From contig SJOL01008805.1 in assembly GCA_004794785.1 (NCBI GenBank), forward strand, positions 82,459 through 146,458: a DNA stretch of 64,000 nucleotides. The letters run 5' to 3'. The translations under genes and the position numbers were made by a program. This document shows, one piece after another, positions 1 to 12,577 of the stretch. The DNA is from Opisthorchis felineus. Lineage: Eukaryota > Platyhelminthes > Trematoda > Opisthorchiida > Opisthorchiidae. The notes below the pieces were generated by a model. The model worked only from the letters and a program-made list of their open reading frames with translations. It made no database searches and was not told the origin of the DNA. The number at the start of each line of letters is the position of its first letter. The first letter of the stretch is position 1.

Positions 1-280
1 TGGAATTAAGGCTATGATCCCATCCAACGGTCTACGGTGACTGAGTATGTTTTCCAAGTGGACGGGAACACAATTCCGAAGTAGCCTATGTGTGGCCTCC
101 TGAAAACGAAGAAGCAGAACCCTGGCAGACTAAAACTTCGGTTACCTTGGTTGAAAGTTCCAAAGCTGTTTACAGTGGTCTCTTGAAGTAAAAAACCGTA
201 GTAGAATGCAGGACAGCATGAAGGGAAAAGGTACAAACCAAAGTTTGTCATTTCAACAACCGCCATCTTGGAGCCAGATA
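1..280 (+). mobile_element. 3' tail of a decayed RTE-like retrotransposon (copy 1)
   Basis: This is the duplicate of 7382-7660. In translation, with stops and shifts, it shows the phrases VDGNTIPK (about 58-81) and KRYKPKFVISTTAILE (about 223-270). These correspond to the basic C-terminal region that follows the RT domain in RTE-like ORFs, typically a VRMDD..LPK block followed by a KRYKDTLK block. The upstream RT part of this copy would lie before position 1. Confidence 0.55.
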
Positions 281-989
281 ACTGAAGCGTGCAGGTTACG
301 AGGGTATCATCGGAGCTGTTGGATCAGGAAACCAATCAACCTGGATATGCGGTGACTATGGTTGTATTTATATTGGTCCCATCGGATTAGTTGATAACAA
401 GCGGACAGAAAGTGATCCGTCGGCGAACCATTGGCGGATAAATTGAGTTTACCAGATCCACCTCAGCATTCTGAGCCTGCCAAATAGCTCAGCCTGTGAT
501 GGTGCTAGAAGTGACTTTCCGTTTCTATCACCGCACAGACCAAAACCTTCGGAAATGTCTTAGCACACTGAGCAATCCAATGCGCTAAGCCCGTGACGGG
601 TGTAAGAGCGATTCTTAATGATCTTCATGTGAACGGAACCAAGTCAAGTCGTGGTCATCCGCATGCATTCTGGGTTCCACTTATTAGTACTACAGTCCTT
701 AGTCTATCCGAAGCCGACACCATTGGGTTGAGCTGCTGGGCCGTCACTGTGCTTGTCGACACTGTATTCTGAAGAAAATGGAATATGTTCCAGAATAATA
801 AGACCAAGTGGACCGATATTGTAAGACGAGGTTTTTCATCTGGTACGCACAATCTGGAAGACTGAAAATGTTCTACAATAGTTGGAGGACGCCACTATTC
901 AACATACATCGGACAAATATTGAGGAAGAGCCTTCCATACGATACAGACAAAATGACAGTAGGCATTCTGATCAGCTGACCAAACTCCT

Positions 990-1170
990 ACATTTTGAAG
1001 AAAACACTAGATTCCAATGCCAGCGCAGAACGATTGGTCTGATCGAAGCGCGTCAGCTACAGGAAGATTACCGAAAATGGAGCAAACTGTCACACGCCTC
1101 GTTCATGGATTTCACAACAGAGTTTGACTTGAAAACAGGGACATTCTTAGCAGTGTCTTCCAAGCCTTGA
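990..1170 (+). mobile_element. Short RT fragment, RTE-like, in copy 1
   Basis: The plus-strand reading frame contains QCQRRTIGLIEARQLQED followed by HASFMDFTTEFDL. This follows the order of the conserved RTE-type stretch in which a gly/arg-rich TxDMIFAARQLQEK segment precedes the motif A block (F.DLTKAFD). The catalytic Asp of motif A survives (FMDF) but the block is otherwise eroded. Only about 60 codons are recognisable, so the insertion is old. Stops and frame changes lie on both sides. An 89-bp stretch (1073-1161) of this fragment is missing from the duplicate. Confidence 0.5.
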
Positions 1171-4100
1171 GTGTCTCGAAAAAACTGCAAAGTTCAACAA
1201 ACCTCCTCGACGCATTTGAATACCTGACTAAATACGTGTATAATCAACTCCGTCGAGTTCAACTTTGGCACAAGAGTAGCGCAGGGTTTCGTTCTGGAGC
1301 TCGCTTTGTTCAGTCAGTATCTGAGAACGCCTCGTGCAAAAGTGTGTCCCGATTTTGAGTACTTCATGTCCACTTAGTACTCTCTAGACTCTTGCGTTTA
1401 CAACCCAATACATTTCTAGCCTCACACAAAGCTCCACGTAGTAAAGATTCGTATGTTGCTTCATCCGGATAATTGTACGTTATTTGCACATTCGGAGGCA
1501 TTTGCCCAGACAACATCTCGTTTTAGTCAAAAACAAATCACTTGGAATACCAATGTCTTCTATCAACTTATCCGGGGTTTATGACAAGACACCCTATACA
1601 CAAATTAATGGCCCTCTTGAAGATTTCTTATACCTCCGCAGTAACCTTCCCACAAAGCTGGCACTGAACAAACGCTCCAGTTGCCAGGATAAGCGTTAAA
1701 CTCAGACGCCTAGGTAAATGCCTTTAAAACAACCATACCCTGCAACCATATCCACACCAAAGTCGCAGAATAACTTACTGGAGTACCGTCTCCACAAGTA
1801 TGCTCACTCTAAACCACTAAAGAAGCACCAGTGAGTTTCCATGGTAAGTTTCCCTTTCGTGCAGCTGCTTGACGACACCACCCCATCGACATAAAAGGTG
1901 AAAATATTCATCGTTATGCCAACAAGCTTAGGCTGCCTAAAGATTCTTAAAAAGCATGATGAATTGCGCGCCGACCTTATTCCCTCAATTTCGAATCGTT
2001 ATCAGAAGCCTCCAAGTAGCACCTGATTCGACTCAGTGCAAGTTGCTTGTAGTTTGCCCACTGTGCGTAGGCTTCTGTGACCGGTATATACTTTCGAGTT
2101 AGTAATCAAAAACATACATGGTTTCGTTCCAATCAATGGCCGCCCTTGAAGCCTTGTTAGGTTGATCCATTCTAGAGTTCCTGTTCGCGGAGACCAAACA
2201 TGTGCCTAGAACAGAAGTTGCCTTGAGCCAGTCAACTATTTCGCAAAGAAACATATGCCAATTTTTTTAATTTCCACATGTCCTGTCTTTGCTCGCTCTG
2301 GTTGAAAATACGATTAGTTCACAATTGGCCACAAATAGTGGAGGCTCCCAAGGCCGAAATACACTTCATCACAAACGGTTCATTCATTCGTTTGTTGAAC
2401 AGGTGTGCTGTCCACCCTCATCCGTTGAATCGTTTTACTTCAAGCCTACCAAAGTTAGTCACCCTTCAAAACTGTTTTTAAACACCTAATTGTGATGCAT
2501 GAAATTCCATGTACCTATTTCAGTGAACTACGAGTGGGGCCTCAAGGCCTCAAAATTGTTATCACAATATTCGAGCAATCAGACTCCATGAAATACCTGG
2601 TATTTTGAGGAGGAGCTGCTTGTACATTTGTGTCAGATTTTTCATGGATTTCAATAAGTGCAGAATACATCAGCACAAGGTTACGGGTTCATTTTGAGAG
2701 GCATAACAGAAATAATTTGTGATGCACTTTGGATTAACACATAAAACAAGCAGGAAATTAATCCAACCTTTCCGCGAAAAAAGTTGTACCTGAGTGCACT
2801 GTTGTTATTCAGTGAAGGAACAATGAACCTCGTTGAGAAAGGCCAACTACTGTGAAGACCTTAAACACCAAACCGCACATTGCTTCATTTAGACTTTAGC
2901 TCCGTGTATAATTTAACAAACTTCATGCTCTGTATAATAGGCTATCATTGCATGCTAGAACTAACTCTGATCAAGAACACGCATTTTATTGAATTTGAAA
3001 AAGAACTGCTGCATGTGAACATGGAATTGAAAGTCGCGTAAAGACGAATGAAGTTAGTCGTATCTTTATCTCAAAACCTATTCGAAAATAAAGTGCCCAT
3101 GAGAATCGTTCTGATGTGTGGTTTCAAAACAAGGCCGTTCAGATCCAAAACTTTGACTCACTCCGGAATTTCTGATGAACACTTTCCTAACTCCTTAGCT
3201 GCAGTTGGATGGTAGAAGCAAGTTTGTAATGAAGCACTGTATTAAAGACAGTAAATTAAGCGCGCAATTTAAGCTCTCGAAAAGATATGGTGGAAAGTTC
3301 ATCTGCCCCTCACAAAATAGATATCGCGCTAGAAAATAGGAAACTCTAATTAAACCACTGTGGAAGTGAAGACTTGACTGAGGAAGGTTAGGATTTGTGA
3401 TATTCATCATGGTGTGACGAACCACATACGAATTTTCAGTACACAGGAGTTATGCGGGGCGACTGGCCTCATTCGCACTCGTCCAATAAGTCGTAGGCCA
3501 CTGCTTCAAGAATATCCCGTGTTTTTTCTGTATACTACAGTAGTGAGACTTTATGGGTTTGATATTTATCAAGTTATTTTTTGCTTTATTCCGGGTGTTT
3601 CTTTTTTCATTCATTCTTAACTCAACCAAACCTATCGTTTGCAGTCGTTGGTCCATGGGATGCGTAATGCCTTATAATGAGACAGCATAAAATATGGTAA
3701 GCAAAGATCTTCCTTTACGCTGTCACCAATGAGGTACACAAGGTGCAGCTTACAGTCTGCATGACACAGTGCGTAACTTTCAGTGATTGCCAGCATGATC
3801 CGTTTCGGAAAGCCCCCACCGTCGCTGATTACATGACAGCTAACAGAAATTCTTGCTAATAGATTGTTATTGTTGCTACTGCTGGCAAAAGTAATGGACA
3901 AACTTTCAAACGAGGACCAACTCTGTAGGTTACAACTAACATCAAATTATATCCCTTATCACTCCATTGAAACCTCGGGTAAATTCAAGGCGGTGCTTAG
4001 TGTGTGCTACCATATTTGTGGGGTTAACACTATTTGGGATTCCAGGGAGCTCTGCTGAAATCGTTCAGGTCAGGAGTGATTCAGTGTCATTTTTCACCAT

Positions 4101-5295
4101 CTGGTTTATTGAAAAAATCACCACGCGCATGATTGAAAAACTAGTGATATACATAAATCACAACAAGTTTCGCAAGACGGGAATAGGCACAAAAAGATGT
4201 TGAAACCACGAGATGCATAGCAGAGTAAATTGTTAGAAAATGGTCGGCAAAGACTGGAAGAAGGTCCGATCAGTCCTGGGGATCAGGAATAATGGGAAGA
4301 TGTTTGAAACACTTGAAAATTTCTAGAGTTGGCAATCGTACCATTCATTATCTAAAAAAAGTAAATGAAAGAAGCGTGCAGAAATGAAGCATGAGGCGTG
4401 TATGTTCATAAATGCTGTTAAAAATTCGAGAAATCTGCCACCAAAATATTGAATAGGATACAATTTTTCAACGTTGTATTGTACAGTTTCTGGATACCAG
4501 CTGGCCTGGGGATACGAAAACATAATGCTGCGCGGATTACCGCTTTAGAAGACGAACACTTCAAAATACCCTATAATTATCGACCTTCCCTGTTGCCGGC
4601 CGTAGAAATATGAATATTTCGCTTTACTATATAGCTTATTCCAAAGTAAGAAATACATGGTAAGCTGTTTCTCTTTCTGAAGTTTTCTAGTGTTCTGTTC
4701 CCTGAATATGCATCCGCATTTTCTGAACACATTGCGCAGTATAAAAGAAGTAATAGCATCTTTGGTAGCCAGTTTTAGGGAAGAATTTCACGATAGCTTG
4801 ACAATGAGGCGCCACGACTCTATCTGACATCCGAGTCAAGGTGAGCTAGGGTCGGTCAATCATTTGCCTATTAGTTATCCTTGGTCTCGGTCGCAGCTTA
4901 CTGAACACGAGAGCAGGAACGAAATTTCAATGCTACTGTGACGTGAGGATGCAACATCAAACCTCCTTTATAGGTTTCAGTTATTTATGACGAGGTACCA
5001 CGGTTTACTCTAAAGTAAACTTAACTAGGGACATTTGTGTAGGCAGGAGCAAAAGAGAACTTCAAGGAAGCATTCCTTCGCTTAAATGCAAACATATCAG
5101 TTTCCTGAAAAAGTGTGGTGTGCTACGTATAGAAAAAAACTACTGGAGTGTGAAACTTCCCGTGGGTTTAAGCTTGAGACTCAAAGAAGTTGTTTGCTGC
5201 TAAGGTTATTTAAATGAATGTGTAGAAAAACGGCGTCCCGCAAAGGACTTAGTCGACAGAAAGAATATCAAGGGTTTTTTCTGTGACAACATACG

Positions 5296-5375
5296 TATTT
5301 ACGCATGTATATATGTATATATATGTGTACACTTGTATGTGTGCACGTATGCTACATGCATGCATGAATGCTCTC
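5296..5375. repeat. TA/TG alternating microsatellite at the duplication junction
   Basis: Imperfect alternation of ATGTATAT, TGTGTACA and ATGCATGC units starts within ten bases of the copy-1/copy-2 junction. Alternating purine-pyrimidine tracts are known to be prone to breakage and strand slippage. Confidence 0.8.
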
Positions 5376-5689
5376 CACACAGTTGCTAACAAGGGCATGG
5401 CATATTGCCTCGAAAGCGACAAACCGCCATATGGGCAAGTCCACATAGCGGCCACTCACATCTCCCTAACTACGTTTTCGTACTCCAGCGAGACGTCCAA
5501 AAGGTGTGCATCACACTGGTTGTGCGAATAGCCGACATTGAAAAAGACCAAACCAAACGAAGCCTGAAAGCCACCTCCTGAGCCACCTAAAGTCCACTGC
5601 ATCAGTGAACGCATAAAAACTGACGTAAGCTATCTCGAGGTTCCGAGAATCAGGTTGACATGGCAGCATCAACTGGCCTCAGTAATGGC

Positions 5690-7660
5690 ATTTTTCAATC
5701 TATTCAGTTCGCTGACAAAAGCGTGGCACATCTAGGAGCACCAGATGATGGCGACGGCAGTTGGCCATACCGGGCACCTGTAGCCGAGGCGTCCTAACTG
5801 GTCCATGCGGAAAGCGAGATCAAGAACCAGTAGCTGAAGAATGCTCGAGATGGCTTTACTCGGAAACTAAACTGCGTCAGAGGCGAATTGTGGGGAAGGT
5901 AAAGTAAGTAGATAAAAGAACCTACTGATCGGCAGCAGCACAAAGAATTCTATGATTCTCCGGAAGCCGTCTACGGGCCGAGCACCAAACAGACGCAAAC
6001 CCCCAAAGATGCTGACACGAAACTAAATCACACGTCACTTGCAGAAATACTGGATATATGGTGCAAGTGTTTTGACAAAATGCTGAACCCACCAGCGTGA
6101 GTCCATTGGACTGCAGAGGATAGATGAAATTGTCCATAAACTTTCTCCTACTACTGACGAGATGCGGCAAAAGAATACGCAGCTGAGGAAGAACAAGGCG
6201 ACTAGGGAAGACACCCTCGCAGGAGAACCGTTTAGGTATGGTAGCAGAATGCGCCTCTTCAGCTAGTCAACACTATCCGGCAGGAAGAGGGCATTCCACC
6301 AGAATTCACGGATGCAATAATCGTACCACTTTATAAGGGAAAAGGAAGTAGGACTTCAACTGAAAAAAATATCAGTCTGGTGAGCTGCGCGAGTAAGCTA
6401 CTGGCAAGAGTGCTACTCAGCCACCTGATATCCGTAGAGATTGAAGTATACAAGCCTGAGGACTTATGTGAATTCCGTGTCCGTCGTAGCACAATGGACC
6501 TGATATTTGCTGCACGGCAGTTTCAAGAAAAGTTCTGCGAACATCGCCACCTTCCCTCCACCATCTTCATTGACTTCACGAAGTCCTTTGAATCCGTCGA
6601 CCGAGAAGCTTTGTGGACAGTCTTTCTCAAATACGACTGTCCGCCAAAATTCCCCAACATACATGACGGAATCAGTGCACGGATGCTAAAGAATGGATCG
6701 ACATAAGCGATTTTGAAATCCCCACTGGCGTAAAACAGCGGCGGGTCCTTGTCGCCGCCCTCTTTAACCCCTATTTATCGGATTTCTTGAGCCCAGCTTT
6801 CGTGAACGACGACGCTTGCTTACATTTCGGCCAGATGGATGTCCATTCAATGGTAAACATTTTGGTGCCAGGAGCCTGGTCCACCAGAACATGGTCCGTT
6901 TTCCCGTTTTTATGCACGACTGCTTTTGTATGGTGAACTATAGCGCATAGAGGTTACCGCTACACAGTTTGGCTTAGGAAGTACCGCAAAGAAGACACTT
7001 GTTCTGCACCAATCTGCGCCAGGTGGAGTCCACAACGCTCCTCTGCTCGTCAAGACTGGAGTGGATTTTGGAGTACCGCACGAACTTCGGCAACCTAGGA
7101 AGCACAGTGCATGGTGACTTGACCGTCAATCGCAAGCCTACCAAGGCTAGTGTGACTTTCGAACTTTGAAAAAGGATGTGGAGAAACTGCAGCCTGCAGC
7201 TGCACGTCTTTGAGTCGGTAGATTTAGCGGTCCTCTCCTACAACGGTGAAACACTGACCATGTACCGGTGCAGCCCTTGGTGCTTCGGCACCCTTTACAA
7301 GCACTGCCTGAGGTGTATACTTGGTATTTGCTTAACCAAACGCGTTCTGGACACTAAGGCCTTCCTAGGGGCGCTATGTGGTGGAATTAAGGCTATGATC
7401 CCATCCAACGGTCTACGGTGACTGAGTATGTTTTCCAAGTGGACGGGAACACAATTCCGAAGTAGCCTATGTGTGGCCTCCTGAAAACGAAGAAGCAGAA
7501 CCCTGGCAGACTAAAACTTCGGTTACCTTGGTTGAAAGTTCAAAAGCTGTTTACATTGGTCTCTTTAAGTAAAAAGCCTTAGTAGAATGCAGGACAGCAT
7601 GAAGGGAAAAGGTACAAACCAAAGTTTGTCATTTCAACAACCGCCATCTTGGAGCCAGAT
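5690..7660 (+). mobile_element. Decayed RTE-like non-LTR retrotransposon (linker, RT and C-terminal region)
   Basis: Read with stops and frameshifts, this shows the parts of an RTE-like ORF in order. A linker has GAPDD near 5730 and EFYDSPEAVYGPSTK (5945 on). Then come LVNTIRQEEGIPPEFTDA, IIVPLYKGKG and LVSCASKLLARVLLSHL leading into the RT. DLIFAARQFQEKF is followed by motif A as FIDFTKSFESVDREALW (about 6566-6616), with its first Asp kept. The region expected to hold the YADD box (about 6750-7000) is too eroded to see it. Later, NGETLTMYRC and LYKHCLRCILGI (7230-7330) match the post-RT YGAETWTVYR...CLRRILxI block, and the basic tail ends near 7660. The endonuclease domain is not recognisable, so the copy looks 5'-truncated. 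It cannot be autonomous. Confidence 0.75.
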
Positions 7661-8370
7661 AACTGAAGCGTCCAGGTTACGAGAGTATCATTGGAGCTGT
7701 TGGATCAGGAAACCAATCAACCTGGATATGCGGTGACTATGGTTGTATTTATATTGGTCTCATTGGATTAGCTGATAACAAGCGGACAAAAAGTGATCCG
7801 TCGGCGAACCGTTGGCGGATAAATTGAGTTTACCAGATCCACCTCAGCATTCTGAGCCTGCCAAATAGCTCAGCCTGCGATGGTGCTAGAAGTGACTTTC
7901 CGTGTCTATCACCGCACATACCAAAACCTTCGGAAATGTCTTAGCACACTGAGCAATCCAATGCGCTAAGCCCGTGACGGGCATTAGTGCAATTTTTAAT
8001 GATCTTCATGTGAACGGAACCAAGTCAAGTCGTGGTCATGCGCATGTATTCTGGGTTCCACTTATTAGTAGTACAGTCCTTAGTCTATCCGAAGCCGACA
8101 CCATTGGGTTGAGCTGCTGGGCCGTCCCTGTGCTTGTCGACACTGTATTCTGAAGAAAATGGAATATGCTGCAGAATAATAAGACCAAGTGGACCGATAT
8201 TGTAAGACGAGGTTTTTCATCTGGTATGCACAATCTGGAAGACTGAAAATGTTCTACAATAGTTGAAGGACGCCACTATTCAACATACATCGGACAAACA
8301 TTGAGGAAGAGCCTTCCATACGATACAGACAAAATGACAGTAGGCATTCTGATCAGCTGACCAAACTCCT

Positions 8371-8460
8371 ACATTTTGAAGGAAACACCAGATTCCAATG
8401 CCAGCGCAGAACGATTGGTCTGACCGAAGCGCGTCAGCTACAGGAAGATTACCAAGGTAT
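8371..8460 (+). mobile_element. Same RT fragment in copy 2, truncated by an 89-bp deletion
   Basis: This aligns with the start of the copy-1 fragment up to the codons for EARQLQEDY and then jumps straight to sequence equivalent to position 1162 onward. The motif A block present in copy 1 is absent. The two possible breakpoints share cc, so a microhomology deletion is plausible. This is a remnant with no coding capacity. Confidence 0.5.
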
Positions 8461-11400
8461 GAGTGTCTCGAAAAAACTGCAAAGTTCAACAAACCTCCTC
8501 GATGCATTTGAATACCTGACTAAATACGCGTATAATCAACTCGGTCGAGTTCAACTTTGGCACAAGAGCAGCGCAGGGTTTCGTTCTGGAGCTCGCTTTG
8601 TTCAGTCAGTATCTGAGAACGCCTCGTGCAAAAGTGTGTTCCGATTCTGAGTACTTCATGTCCACTCAGTACTCTCTAGACTCTTGCGTTTACAACCCAA
8701 GACATTTCTAGCCTCACACAAAGCTCCACGTAGCAAAGATTCGTATGCTGCTTCATCCGGATAATTGTACGTTATTTGCACATTTGGAGGCATTTGCCCA
8801 GACAAAATCTCGTTTTAGTCAAAAACAAATCACTTGGAATACCAATGTCTTCTATCAACTTATCCGGGGTTTATGACAAGACACCCTATACACAAATTAA
8901 TGGCCCTCTTGAAGATTTCTTATACCTCCGCAGTAATCTTCCCACAAAGCTGGTACTGAACAAACGCTCCAGTTGCCAGGATAAGCGTTAAACTCGGACG
9001 CCTAGGTAAATGCCTTTAAAACAACCATACCCTGCAACCATATCCACACCAAAGTCGCAGAATAACTTACTGGAGTACCGTCTCCACAAGTATGCCCACT
9101 CTAAACCACTAAAGAAGCACCAGTGAGTTTCCACGGTAAGTTTCTCTTTTGTGCAGCTGCTTGACGACACCATCCCATCGACATAAAAGGTGAAAATATT
9201 CACCGTTATGCCAACACGCTTAGGCTGCCTAAAGATTCTTAAAACCATGATGGATTGCGCGCCGACCTTATTCCCTCAATTTCGAATCGTCATCAGAAGC
9301 CTCCAAGTAGCACCTGATTCGACTCAGTGCAAGTTGCTTCTAGTTTGCCCACTGTGCGTAGGCTTCTGTGACCGGTATATACTTTCGAGTTAGTAATCAA
9401 AAACATACATGGTTTCGTTCCAATCAATGGCCGCCCTTGAAGCCTTGTTAGGTTGATCCATTCTAGAGTTCCTGTTCGCGGAGACCAAACATGTGCCTAG
9501 AACAGAAGTTGCCTTGAGCCAGTCAACTATTTCGCAAAGAAACATATGCCAATTTTTTTAAATTTCCACATGTCCTGTCTTTGCTCGCTCTGGTTGAAAA
9601 TACGATTAGTTCACAATTGGCCACAAATAGTGGAGGCTCCCAAGGCCGAAATACACTTCATCACAAACGGTTCATTCATTCGTTTGTTGAACAGGTGTGC
9701 TGTCCACCCTCATCCGTTGAATCGTTTTACTTCAAGCCTACCAAAGTTAGTCACCCTTCAAAACTGTTTTTAAACACCTCATTGTGATGCTTGAAATTCC
9801 ATGTACCTATTTCAGTGAACTACGAGTGGGGCCTCAAGGCCTCAAAATTGTTATCACAATATTCGAGCAATCAGACTCCATGAAATACCTAGCATTTTGA
9901 GGAAGAGCGGCTTGTGCATTTGTGTCAGATTGTTCATGGATTTCAATAAGTGCAGAATACATCAGCACAAGATTACGAGTTCATTTTGAGAGGCATAACA
10001 GAAATAATTTGTGATGCACTTTGGATTAACACATAAAACAAGCAGGAAATTAATGCAACCTTTACGCAAAAAAAGTTGTACCTGAGTACACTATTGTTAT
10101 TCAGTGAAGAAACAATGAACCTCGTTGAGAAAGGCCAACTACTGTGAAGACCTTAAATACCAAACCGCACATTACTTCATTTAGACTTTAGCTCCATGTC
10201 TAATTTAACAAACTTCATGCTCTGTATAATAGGCTATCATTGCATGCTAGAACTAACTCTGATCAAGAACACGCACTTTATTGAATTTGAAAAAGATATG
10301 CTGCATGTGAACATGGAATTGAAAGTCACGTAAAGACGAATGAAGTTAGTCGTATCTTTATCTCAAAACCTATTCGAAAATAAAGTGCCCATGAGAATCG
10401 TTCTGATGTGTGGTTTCAAAACAAGGCCGTTCAGATCCAAAACTTTGACTCACTTCGGAATTTCTGATGAACCCTTTCCTAACTCCTTAGCTGCAGTTGG
10501 ATGGTAGAAGCAAGTTTGTAATGAATCACTGTATTAAAGACAGTAAATTAAGCGCGCAATTTAAGCTCTCGAAAAGATATGGTGGAAAGTTCATCTGCCC
10601 CTCACAAAATAGATATCGCGCTAGAAAATAGGAAACTCTAATTAAACCACTGTGGAAGTGAAGACTTGACTGAGGAAGTTTAGGATTTGTGACATTCATC
10701 ATGGTGTGACGAACCACTTGCGAATTTTCAGTACATAGGAGTGATGCGGGGCAACTGGCCTCAACAGCACTCGTCCAATAAGTCGTAGGCCACTGCTTCA
10801 AGAATATCCCGTGTTTTTTCTGTATACTACAGTAGTGAGACTTTATGGGTTTGATATTTATCAAGTTATTTTTTGCTTTATTCCGGGTGTTTCTTTTTTC
10901 ATTCATTCTTAACTCAACCAAACCTATCGTTTGCAGTCGTTGGTCCATGGGATGCGTAATGCCTTATAATGAGACAGCATAAAATATGGTAAGCAAAGAT
11001 CTTCCTTTACGCTGTCACCAATGAGGTACACAAGGTGCAGCTTACAGTCTGCATGACACAGTGCGTAACTTTCAGTGATTGCCAGCATGATCCGTTTCGG
11101 AAAGCCCCCACCGTCGCTGATTACATGACAGCTAACAGAAATTCTTGCTAATAGATTGTTATTGTTGCTACTGCTGGCAAAAGTAATGGACAAACTTTCA
11201 AACCAGGACCAACGCTGTAGGTTACAACTAACATAAAATTATATCCCTTATCACTCCATTGGAACCTCGGGTGAATTCAAGGCGGTGCTTAGTGTGTGCT
11301 ACCATATTTGTGGGGTTAACACTATTTGGGATTCCAGGGAGCTCTGCTGAAATCGTTCAGGTCAGGAGTGATTCAGTGTCATTTTTCACCATCTGGTTTA

Positions 11401-12577
11401 TTGAAAAAATCATCACGCGCATGATTGGAAAACTAGTGATATACATAAATCACAACAAGTTTCGCAAGACGGGAATAGGCACAAAAAGATGTTGAAACCA
11501 CGAGATGCATAGCAGAGTAAATTGTTAGAAAATGGTCGGCAAAGACTGGAATAAGGTCCGATCAGTCCTGGGGATCAGAAATAATGGGAAGATGTTCGAA
11601 ACACTTGAAAATTTCTAGAGTTGGCAATCGTACCATTCATTATCTAAAAAGAGTAAATGAAAGAAGCGTGCAGAAATGAAGCATGAGGCGTGTAAGTTCA
11701 CAAATGCTGTTAAAAATTCGAGAAATCTGCCACCAAAATATTGAATAGGATACCATTTTTCAACGTTGTATTGTACAGTTTCTGGATATCAGCTGGCCTG
11801 GGGATACGAAAACATAATGCTGCGCGGATTACCGCTTTAGAAGACGAGCACTTCAAAATACCCTATAATTATTGACTTTCCCTGTTGCCGGCTGTAGAAA
11901 TATGAATATTTCGCTTTACTATATAGCTTATTCCAAAGTAAGAAATACATGGTAAGCTGTTTCTCTTTCTGAAGTTTTCTAGTGTTCCGTTCCCTGAATA
12001 TGCATCCGCATTTTCTGAACACATTGCGCAGTATAAAAGAAGTAATAGCATCTTTGGTAGCCAGTTTTAGGGCAGAATTTCACGATAGCTTGACAATGAG
12101 GCGCCACGACTCTATCTGACATCCGAGTCAAGGTGAGCTAGAGTCGGTCAATCATTTGCCTGTTAGTTATCCTTGGTCTCGGTCGCAGCTTACTGAACAC
12201 GAGAGCAGGAACGAAATTTCGATGCTACTGTGACGTGAGGATGCAACATCAAACCTCCTTTATAGGTTTCAGTTATTTATGACGAGGTACCACGGTTTAC
12301 TCTAAAGTAAACTTAACTAGGGACATTTGTGTAGGCAGGAGCAAAAGAGAACTTCAAGGAAGCATTCCTTCGCTTAAATGCAAACATATCAGTTTCCTGA
12401 AAAAGTGTGGTGTGCTACGTAAAGAAAAAACTACTGGAGTGTGAAACTTCCCGTGGATTTAAGCTTGAGACTCAAAGAAGTTGTTTGCTGCTAAGGTTAT
12501 TTAAATGAATGTGTAGAAAAACGGCGTCCCGCAGAGGACTTAGTCGACAGAAAGAATATCAAGGGTTTTTTCTGTGA

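Larger units (their letters stand above)
1..5286 (+). repeat. Segmental tandem duplication, copy 1 (left part lies outside window)
   Basis: The whole stretch is repeated, with a few percent mismatches by eye, at 7382-12577. The offset is 7381 bp up to about position 1072, 7292 bp after position 1162, and 7291 bp at the far end. The change from 7381 to 7292 is an 89-bp gap in copy 2. Homology stops abruptly at 5286 (= 12577), just after the shared run ttttttctgtga. No convincing gene was found inside. The many short ORFs shared by both copies carry no family signature and several are disrupted in one copy. The only recognisable contents are retrotransposon remnants at 1-280 and about 990-1170. 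Confidence 0.95.
5287..12577 (+). repeat. Segmental tandem duplication, copy 2 (complete unit, about 7.29 kb)
   Basis: If the duplication is a simple head-to-tail event, the unit runs from the first base after the copy-1 end (5287) to the last base homologous to copy 1 (12577), that is 7291 bp. Positions 7382-12577 align with 1-5286. The partner of 5287-7381 would lie upstream of the window and cannot be checked here. The left edge is a TA/TG microsatellite and the interior carries a decayed RTE-like element. Divergence is uneven: the tract equivalent to about 3475-3911 is identical in both copies, while other 50-bp stretches show several differences. Confidence 0.85.

Noticed and set aside
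3632..3901. 89-codon minus-strand frame identical in both duplicate copies (also 10924-11193)
   Set aside because: No motif, no splice context, and the whole surrounding 430-bp tract is identical, so the conserved frame is explained by the DNA identity.
5283..5531. 82-codon plus-strand frame at the duplication junction
   Set aside because: Its first third is a translated TA/TG microsatellite and the frame straddles the junction.
10526..10948. 140-codon minus-strand frame in copy 2
   Set aside because: The copy-1 counterpart is broken into two frames and the product has no recognisable feature.
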